Assembly: GCA_034096865.1 (NCBI GenBank)
Contig: JAWQFJ010016966.1
Coordinates: 1-12,830 of the forward strand
From: Theodoxus fluviatilis
Lineage: Eukaryota > Mollusca > Gastropoda > Cycloneritida > Neritidae
Reading direction: 5' to 3'
DNA length: 12,830 nucleotides
Both the position numbers and the translations under genes were made by a program. The notes under the pieces are model-generated. The model saw only the letters and a program-made list of their open reading frames with translations, was not told where the DNA came from and did no database searches. Position 1 is the first letter of the stretch. Each line of letters starts with the position of its first letter. Shown one piece after another: positions 6,781-12,830 of this stretch.

Positions 6781-7299
6781 GTTTTTGAATCAATCTGCTG
6801 TAAAATATAATAAAAAGAATTAGAACTTTTTTTACAACGGGTGTATTGTGCGTGAGTTTGGTCGTGCGCCATACACTTTTCTCTTTAATCCACAGTGAGT
6901 CATGCACAGAATGACAACAAAAGTATTACGTGCAAGCTTGCTCACATACGGCTATGAGAATCAACTAGTGCATTAAAACCGCTATCGGCCGAATTCGGAT
7001 ACGATAAAATATTTGCAGCATTCGACAAGGCGATGAGGCCCTGTTTCGAGCATAAACACCTATGTATGAATGCAGCCAATCAGCTGCTCTGGCCCGTCAG
7101 CTTGTGTGTGACATCAGCTTCGTTGTCTTTCCCGCACCCCTCTCCTTGGACGAATTCACTTGTGTGGCCCATCAAAGGAAGTGATTCCAAATTTCCAAAC
7201 CCTAGGGTTGCCATGGACTTTATTCACAGGAGCCATGTTGGCAACTCAGAATGAGGTGAACACATAATAACAAATAGCTGTCGGTACTAGACGTGACAG
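6781..7299. other. Unassigned stretch between the BED and THAP fragments
   Basis: It contains a CCAATCAG (CCAAT-box-like) at about 7076 and GC-richer sequence around 7020-7250 leading to the THAP-like exon, which could be an old promoter or 5' exon. A 73-codon frame starting at 7033 has no recognisable domain. I do not call a gene here. Confidence 0.3.
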
Positions 7300-7447
7300 T
7301 GTTCCAATGTGCATGAATGATGCAAGGTGCAAATCGGATCTGTTTTCATCATTTCATTCTATTCCAAAGGACGAAGGTACACAAAAATCATGGAGACAGA
7401 AGATTCTGCGCGATGTCTGTCCCAAATTCAAGGCATGTGTGCAGAAG
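7300..7447 (+). pseudogene. THAP-type zinc-finger exon fragment
   Basis: The frame is open from 7271 to TGA at 7475. From 7301 it reads VPMCMNDARCKSDLFSSFHS, then IPKDEGTQKSWRQKILRDVC. THAP domains (C2CH DNA-binding fingers found in host factors and in P-element and related transposases) start with C-x(2-4)-C, followed by the F(H/F)xxPxD block and a conserved Trp; here the Cys at 7310-7312, FHSIPKD and the Trp at 7391 are visible. The CxxH pair and the C-terminal AVPTIF are missing. The fragment is bounded by an AG at 7298-7299 and an AAG|GTAGCA at 7445-7450, so it could be one exon, the first Cys being completed across the upstream junction. I saw no convincing partner exons nearby. It could be an old transposon exon or a piece of a real THAP gene. 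Confidence 0.55.
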
Positions 7448-7780
7448 GTAGCAGTACAGCATACATGTATTCAGTGATTCAGAAATCAGTTGTAATGCTT
7501 TAAACATGGTTCCATCATCATGAGGAAATTTGACGAATGATGCATACCTTGAATTCTACAAGGTATTTAAGCATATATGCTTTTAAAGAGAGTACATATT
7601 TTTAATGTGTTTAAACAAATCCATAAACTTGTCATCATCAACTTGTCACTGCATGCAATCTTAACATCTGCTCTCGCACACACTGGATACAGACACATCG
7701 TTGAGTTAATTAGTGTAATATCTATGGATAATCGTCCTTTGATGACTGCAAGTCCATTGATTACGATAAGTCATTAATGG
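7448..7780. other. Unassigned stretch
   Basis: AT-rich; neither a THAP continuation exon nor any other supportable feature was seen. Confidence 0.35.
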
Positions 7781-7949
7781 TTAGGCCAAAAAAAAAAATG
7801 GTGTGGTTACGGTAACCCGACCTACCCTATTCTGGGGCGCCGACCCTACATCTTTTTATTGAAAATGTTGAAGTTTTTTTTAATATCAATGTTGTGGGTT
7901 GAGGGCTGGGCTGTCAAGTCCCTGAGCGATGAGCCGCCGACGTGAAGCT

Positions 7950-8098
7950 GGGGGGGGGGGGGGGGGGGGTGTTCTACGTGACGGTCAAAAGTTCAGTTCG
8001 ACGCTCAGCGCTGAAACCGCCAGCATAAAGCGGGGTGTGTGTGTGTGTGGGGGGGGGGGGGGAGGGGTGTTTCTTCGTGACGGTCAAAAGTTCAGTTC
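7950..8098 (+). repeat. Duplicated cassette: G-run plus a 23-bp direct repeat
   Basis: A run of 20 G (7950-7969) is followed by CGTGACGGTCAAAAGTTCAG at 7977. A (GT)n plus G14 run (8033-8062) is followed by the same sequence at 8076; the repeat is 23 bp and the spacing 99 bp. The G-runs are candidate G-quadruplex sites and likely to vary in length. Confidence 0.75.
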
Positions 8099-8842
8099 CA
8101 GGCTTTGAAAAATCATAGTTTTTCCCTGACGATCGTAGCATCGTAGCAAGCACGCCTAAATCGTAGCACTTGGCAGCTCTGTTGATGTGACCACGTGCAA
8201 AGCAGTTGGGGTTGGGTTTGAGTTGGCTTGGGGTTTGACTGTTGGAGAGGTCGGGGACACGTTTTTGAACTGAAGACGATACATTTCAAATGTGAAGTTT
8301 TGCAAGCCGAGAGTGAGGAAGATGATGAGGATGATCAACATGCAGCACAAGTTCATGATGCATTTCAATTACATCTGGTTCACGTTAGGGGCACCGATGG
8401 TTGGTCACATGATACTGACACTAGCAGGACAGACAATCTCATATCAGCCATACAGACCTGTTTATCTATACGATTTTGGCGTATTTTTTACGCCAAACTA
8501 TTGAAAATACGACTACTACGACTTGTGTGGAAAAATAGGACAATTGTGAAATCGAAAAATAGGACAATGGTGAAATCAAAAGGTTGTTTTTTCCCCCGTG
8601 AAGTTTTGATCCACAATTTAATTTTCCTGCGGCTGGAAGCAGTCTCCCACTCTTCGAGTTTTGTTTTGACAAGAGCTCTTCATCGGACATTTGTGTAATA
8701 TGGGTTGACAACACTGTTGTGACTGCATGGTGTTCCCAGAGGGCTGTTTAGTTAAGCTACAGAATGCTGGGGTAAGAAGTGGGTCAAGTAATCTTAAAAC
8801 AACATTTGCAGGGAGAATACATCCCGCCTCTGTTTCACTTCG
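8099..8842. other. Interior of the 1.9-kb element, with small repeats and no clear gene
   Basis: TTTGGCGTA (8475-8483) and TACGCCAAA (8489-8497) form a perfect 9-bp hairpin with a T5 loop. A 24-bp unit, AAAAATAGGACAATTGTGAA plus ATCG, is repeated in tandem at 8531-8554 and 8555-8578 with two differences. Overlapping open frames around 8228-8698 and 8292-8504 on plus give competing translations (one acidic, one hydrophobic), neither with a recognised domain, so I annotate no CDS. Confidence 0.45.
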
Positions 8843-9016
<174 letters not shown>

Positions 9017-9659
9017 ATTATGACGCTTGTAACATGATGCGTTGGGTACACTCGATCATAAGCTGAATCCGCTTTGGAGAAAACGAGAAAACAAACAAAT
9101 ACTGTATACAGCTGCAAAGATGTCAATAAACGTTGTGGAAAGTCTAGTTTAGTCCAAACGAAGCACAGATATCCAATGGCATGTAGACACAGCGTGAGCT
9201 ATCGCGAGCGTAGAATATGAGATTTCGGGAAACTGCAGCAGTGTTAATAAACGAGAATGATTCCAAAGTGAAAATACATAGAGCAAAGAGGCCAAAATCA
9301 GTTCAGGCGCGCTGCAGGATGCAGCGGTCAAGGGGGAGATAACTCTTCACTTGCATTGCCTCTTTGTTTGCAAATCAAAAGCTGCATTTTTGAAATTGTC
9401 GGTCCGCGCAAAAAATACGCACAGTTTTTTTAAAATACGCATATCTGAACCAGTGAGTACGCTGAGGCAAAATTTGGGGTACCCAGGTCTGGCCATATCT
9501 TCACTGGTAAGTCAATGCTTTTCTTTACATAATTCCAAGAGAAGTTAAGTCAAAATTGTTCAAAGGGAATATCCGCTGTCTGTTAGCACACTTATTTCCA
9601 AGTCGAGTAGGTTTAATTTGGTTTCCACGAGAAATAAAAAGTTATTAAAAAAAAAAATT
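9017..9659. other. Right interior of the 1.9-kb element, no gene seen
   Basis: It contains GGGAGATAACTC near 9335 (shared with the repeat at 4933) and two AAAATACGCA motifs around 9414 and 9432; AAAATACG also occurs near 8505. No supportable reading frame. Confidence 0.35.
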
Positions 9660-9731
9660 ATTGCCGACCTACCTACCCTATTTTTTTTGGCTATGTTACC
9701 TTAACCACACCAATTTTTTTTTTTGGCCTTA

Positions 9732-10123
9732 TCATAAGAGCAAGTCAAGCCACGAGTTCCCTACTTATTCTCCTCTTGAAACCTGTAGGGAGATGTGGTG
9801 CGTTCATGTTGAAAACTCACAGTCACACAAATCCATATGCAAGGAGAAAAATTGCTTACAAAGTAGCAGCTACCTTTAAGTGACCAGGAAAATATCAAAG
9901 ATTCGAAACCTAGGGTGTTGCCAAAAAAAAAAACCCACTTTATTTTCCTTTAACGTACTGTAGATCTACTTCAAACCTTGTAAACAACTGAATCTGCATC
10001 AGATTTATTGGCTGCTCTCTGCAGCTAATCGCTTCGCTACAAGGATCGAAAAGCTTGTCTTCTGAGGAAGATTCAGTTTCATGCTACACAATATGTCCAT
10101 CTTACTTCAATCACATAACCTCT
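9732..10123. other. Unassigned stretch between the GGCC-A11 element and element E
   Basis: An A-run (about 9923-9933) is the only notable feature. No reading frame or RNA gene is supported. Confidence 0.35.
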
Positions 10124-10140
10124 TTAACTCAATGACGACG

Positions 10141-10162
10141 CACCGCATCATATGATGCGGTG
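10141..10162. promoter_or_regulatory. Perfect 22-bp subterminal palindrome of element E
   Basis: Two 11-bp arms, CACCGCATCAT and its complement ATGATGCGGTG, directly abut, 17 bp inside the left end. Element C has a CATATG-centred palindrome at the same distance but with different arms. A symmetric protein-binding site is the simplest reading. Confidence 0.7.
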
Positions 10163-10238
10163 AGGTGAGCAGCTGTTGATGACACACGGTGCTTATGTAA
10201 ATTTCTTGTGCGTGTTGTGAGGGGCTCTTAACCCATTT

Positions 10239-10302
10239 CCGCCGGATGCGACGTACGCGTTACATCTACCTTTACCGCCGGATGCGACGTACACGTCGCA
10301 TC
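10239..10302 (+). promoter_or_regulatory. Subterminal palindromic repeats of element D
   Basis: CCGCCGGATGCGACGTAC occurs at 10239 and again at 10275. In the second copy GATGCGACG (10281-10289) and CGTCGCATC (10294-10302) are perfect 9-bp arms around TACA. In the first the right arm, CGTTACATC, has two mismatches. Same plan as in element A, where the decayed first copy also ends CGTTACATC. Confidence 0.65.
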
Positions 10303-10492
10303 CTATAGTAGCTCTGTAAAACGGATTGAGGCAAGTCAATCTTGTCGGCCTATCAACACCGCAAGGAATTGTGGGATAGCTGCAAATGTCAGTGCGTGCG
10401 ATGCGAAAATTTCGTCGCGATCGGTGATCTAGAACCAAAGTTATTGATGTTTAAATCTTGTGACATTTCGATTTTTGGAATGTTTTGTCAAC

Positions 10493-10786
10493 ATGGCTGA
10501 CGAAGGATCTGATATGAGTGAGGGAAGTGACATTGAAGTGGATTTAGACCCAGAATCTTCCCAAGTTGGTGACGAACGTGAAAAATTAGACATCGAAGTT
10601 CGAACAAAGTGGAGGGAGGTGAGTTTTCGAAAAAATAATCGGATGAAGATGTCAGTAAACCCAGAGCAGCAAGTGAGTGGAAGTACACAGGTTTCACCCA
10701 ACGCTCTGAAGAAACTTTCAAGCGAACAGGGGCATGCCATATTAGACTCTTTTGGTGTAATTTTGCTTGGACTGGATATTTCATGA
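10493..10786 (+). CDS. Acidic piggyBac-transposase N-terminal-like frame in element D
   Basis: I take the ATG at 10493 (TCAACATGGCTGACG, strong context) rather than the in-frame ATG 11 codons upstream, because the same CAACATGGCTGACG start occurs in element A. The product begins MADEGSDMSEGSDIEVDLDP, Ser/Asp/Glu-rich and without a fold I recognise, and reads 97 codons to TGA. At codon 42, GGAG|GTGAGT (donor GT at 10619-10620) is a consensus splice donor in phase 0, so the genuine exon probably ended there and the later residues are intron read-through. piggyBac transposases carry an acidic N-terminal region before the catalytic core; here the core is gone. Whether a short acidic protein is made is unknown. 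Confidence 0.5.
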   Translation: MADEGSDMSEGSDIEVDLDPESSQVGDEREKLDIEVRTKWREVSFRKNNRMKMSVNPEQQVSGSTQVSPNALKKLSSEQGHAILDSFGVILLGLDIS

Positions 10787-11700
10787 TTCGTGATTCAAGA
10801 TCTGTGTGGAATCCTACACCAGAATGTGGATTACTTTGCTTGATTTCTGCATGAAAATGCCAAGGTATGTATATGAATGAGATGTGTTTGCACAAGTTCT
10901 AAAGACAACAATTTCACTGACGTCAGGATGTTATATCCTCCAGTCCAGAAAATGAAGAATAATGTTTAGAAATCTCATAAAGGTTCAGAGATGATGCAAA
11001 AATGGTTAGTAGTTTTGCCCATGTTAATTATTTTGTCAACTGTGAAAGTTCAATGAAGATAACAATCATCTGCTATGCTAGAAAGAGTTTTGTGTCATGT
11101 AACAAGATTTTATTTCTCTTTTTAATTATGATACTGTGTAAAGCATTGTTCTTATTTTGTGAAAAATGATGACATAATAACAAAGCACAATATCTTAGTA
11201 ACAAATAAGTGGCTAATAGATATACATACATTGACCAAAAAATGAGAAAAATGCAAAAGTGCAAGTAAAAACGGAGAATGGTTAAATGCTGATATCACAG
11301 CAAGTTTCATTTGATTTTGTGTGAAATACTTTGTAAATCATGGATGTTGCTGTAATTCACTCACATGATTGATAAATGGTTCACATTCTTTTACAGTTAA
11401 AACTGTTGCATTTTAATTCATCATTTCATTTACAACAGGTTGTAAAAGTGCAGAGAATTGTCATTTTCCTATATTTTTTTATTTTTCTTAAAATGGCAAA
11501 ACAAAAGTATTTGTAAGAGAGGCTAATGCTTGAAATGACTAGAAAGCCAAAAATATAAGCTTTCTTACAGTGTTTGAATCATCAAAATATCTTGTACACA
11601 AGCAGAGAAAATAAATTTTGAAACCGGTCACTGGATTTGTTTTTTTTTCCCAAAAATGCTCAGGAACCAGGGAGCTTTTTTTACAGATAACGTTAGGCGG
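10787..11700. other. AT-rich non-coding interior of element D
   Basis: No supportable frame on either strand. The segment around 11556-11580 (AAGCTTTCTTACAGTGTTTG) matches 1253-1277 in element A, and AATAAA lies at 11610-11615. It is probably intron and 3' untranslated remnants joined by internal deletion. Confidence 0.45.
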
Positions 11701-11848
11701 AAATGGGTTAACCAATCGAGGTATAGTTCTCTTATAAGATAGTGAGGAACATTGTAGATCGTCTGTGTCTCTAAATTTGAAGAGGATAAGGCACTGCCAG
11801 ACTTTGTTTACACATGTGGCAAGGGGGCAATTTCAACGCTAAATCGCA

Positions 11849-12148
11849 ATGGCATCGCAGCAGGACGATGATGATTTTGTTGAAATTGCTATGGAAGAAG
11901 GATCAGATGAGGAGGACGATGTGCTCCTTTTTTCCGAAGAGGACGAAGATGAAAAAGATGCAGTTTTAGAGGAGCAGATTCTAGATTTAGTGCAGGAACT
12001 GCTGACCGAAAAAGAGGAATCGGAAACTGATCCGTACATGTCAGCTGAGCAAGTCAGCCTCCCTCCAGCCGAACTACAAACAGGCACGCCAGACGGTACC
12101 CTTCTTTGTGGCAATACTATATTAAAAGTAAAAATAATGAGAGAATGA
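11849..12148 (+). CDS. Acidic piggyBac-transposase N-terminal-like frame in element E
   Basis: The ATG at 11849 has G at -3 and G at +4. The 99-codon product begins MASQQDDDDFVEIAMEEGSD and stays strongly acidic for about 60 residues, with a Leu-rich piece (EEQILDLVQELLTEKEE) that could form a short amphipathic helix or coiled coil. VEIAMEEGSD matches VEIALEEGSD in element C. After about residue 75 the sequence turns basic and is probably read-through. The frame has no stop or shift, unlike its relatives in elements A to C, which suggests either younger age or constraint. The catalytic domain is absent and the right end lies only ~160 bp beyond the stop. No function can be stated. Confidence 0.5.
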   Translation: MASQQDDDDFVEIAMEEGSDEEDDVLLFSEEDEDEKDAVLEEQILDLVQELLTEKEESETDPYMSAEQVSLPPAELQTGTPDGTLLCGNTILKVKIMRE

Positions 12149-12307
12149 CATTGATCTACAAGGATAAAGGAGACAAGAGCTTTCTAATGATGGCAACAGT
12201 TTTTTCATTGCTTCATTTGTATTTTTTCAGCAATTTCTGAAAAATGCCCAGAAACATGTGTCTCCAGTCAATACGAGCTAAAAATAGTGCCGTCTTCAAT
12301 GAGTTAA

Positions 12308-12830
12308 ATACGCAGGTTTCCTTCTGAAAGTGGTTACATGTGGCATGATGAGCTTAGGACGAAGCAATAACTTTGTAACCAGTGAACATTTATCGGTAGC
12401 GTTTACACTATTGCTCCAGATGTGAAATCAATGGCTATGTGTATCATACACTGTACTGAATCTTTCTCCAACCATTTCTGAACATCTCCAAGTGAGATAG
12501 GCACCAGCAACAAATTTCCCTGACCAGGAGCAAGATGATGAAGCAGATGTTATGATGCTTTAGAGTGGAGCTGAAAACATGTGATGTGCGGGCCTCACTT
12601 TGAAACTAAGATGGACGCCTTGTAAATATGGCCCATTGGCAGCTAGTTCAGAAGGCTGCCATATGCACTACATGAAAAAAATACTAAACTAAAAAATTAC
12701 AAAAGATAACATCAAAATGTTTTTTTCTTCAGTAAGTTACTCAACATTTCCACATTTTTTTCCAGTTGGAATCAATGCCTATGCTGTATAATTAATTTTA
12801 AATTTATTTTATATCCATCACACCATTAAA
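12308..12830. other. Unassigned right flank
   Basis: No supportable gene or repeat. A short acidic string around 12516-12560 (FPDQEQDDEADVMML then stop) lacks a start and partner sequence. Confidence 0.35.

Larger units (their letters stand above)
10228..11711 (+). mobile_element. Non-autonomous piggyBac-like element D, nested in E
   Basis: TTAACCCATTTCCGCC (10228-10243) recurs exactly in reverse complement at the right end (11696-11711, GGCGGAAATGGGTTAA), giving a 16-bp perfect inverted repeat with TTAA on both sides. It is 1484 bp long. In order it holds two subterminal palindromic repeats, a leader, an acidic reading frame with a consensus splice donor, a long AT-rich non-coding part and an AATAAA (11610-11615) about 100 bp before the end. 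It belongs to the same family as element A by ends, subterminal motif and 3' tail. No catalytic domain is present. Confidence 0.88.
10124..12307 (+). mobile_element. piggyBac-like element E, split by nested element D
   Basis: The left end, TTAACTCAATGACGACG (10124-10140), matches the reverse complement of the right end, TTAACTCATTGAAGACG (12291-12307), with two differences over 17 bases. TTAA flanks place it in the piggyBac superfamily. Element D (10228-11711) has inserted at an internal TTAA between the subterminal palindrome and the reading frame, so E itself is only about 700 bp (10124-10227 plus 11712-12307). Its left end resembles that of element C. It is non-autonomous: only an acidic N-terminal frame remains. 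Confidence 0.8.

Noticed and set aside
6522..6872. Minus-strand 116-codon frame
   Set aside because: It overlaps the BED-finger blocks on the plus strand and shows no recognisable domain.
7033..7254. 73-codon frame as a 5' exon of the THAP gene
   Set aside because: No domain, and the GAG|GTGAAC donor near 7249-7256 gives the wrong phase to join the THAP frame at 7300.
7690..7710. GTTGAGTTAA as a possible right end for element C or E
   Set aside because: The reverse complement TTAACTCAACGATG matches E only over about 12 of 14 bases and C only over 7; E already has a better right end at 12291-12307.
10441..10895. Minus-strand frames of 99 and 135 codons
   Set aside because: They are antisense shadows of the acidic frame of element D, where runs of Asp/Glu/Ser codons keep the other strand open.
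11839..12114. Ser-rich minus-strand frame
   Set aside because: It is the antisense shadow of the acidic frame in element E (GAA/GAT reading as TTC/ATC and TCT).
12500..12565. Another acidic transposase N terminus
   Set aside because: It has no start codon, no flanking TTAA end and only about 15 residues before a stop.

Overview
This is a eukaryotic, almost certainly animal, intergenic stretch built mostly of transposable elements. I see no complete host gene. The evidence is intron-style splice sites, AATAAA signals, a 5'-truncated L2/CR1-type retrotransposon with a (ATT)n tail, BED and THAP zinc-finger fragments, and several piggyBac-type (TTAA) elements. A marine invertebrate fits best. 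A mollusc is a guess, based on repeat style and a GGGAGATAACTC motif I associate from memory with gastropod DNA.

Layout. 28-1790: piggyBac-like element A, with a subterminal palindrome array, three ~205-bp tandem repeats, an acidic transposase-N-terminus-like reading frame, and a nearly perfect ~290-bp inverted duplication of that frame. 2031-2085: a solo L2/CR1 3' tail. 2096-3206: piggyBac-like element B (16-bp perfect ends), with a broken acidic frame and a 216-bp tandem duplication carrying a splice donor. 3203 to about 3975: the 5' part of element C, which shares its TTAA with B and has its own acidic pseudogene and a 214-bp tandem duplication. 4851-4970: a short degenerate tandem repeat. 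5131-5992: the L2/CR1 3' fragment. 6045-6506: a polypyrimidine tract. 6618-6780: a BED-like finger with two frameshifts. 7300-7447: a THAP-like exon. 7784-9728: a 1.9-kb DNA element with GGCC-A11 inverted ends and TTA flanks (PIF/Harbinger or Tourist style), holding G-runs and a CT microsatellite. 10124-12307: piggyBac-like element E, interrupted by element D (10228-11711).

Theme. Five piggyBac-like elements sit in 12.8 kb. Each keeps terminal and subterminal repeats plus the acidic 5' coding part of a transposase, and has lost the catalytic body. Their subterminal repeats differ in sequence but all form palindromes in the same place. Three carry ~205-216-bp tandem duplications. One carries a long hairpin of the acidic exon that could yield dsRNA against its own family, comparable in form to maize Mu killer. 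None can be autonomous; any movement would need a transposase supplied from elsewhere.
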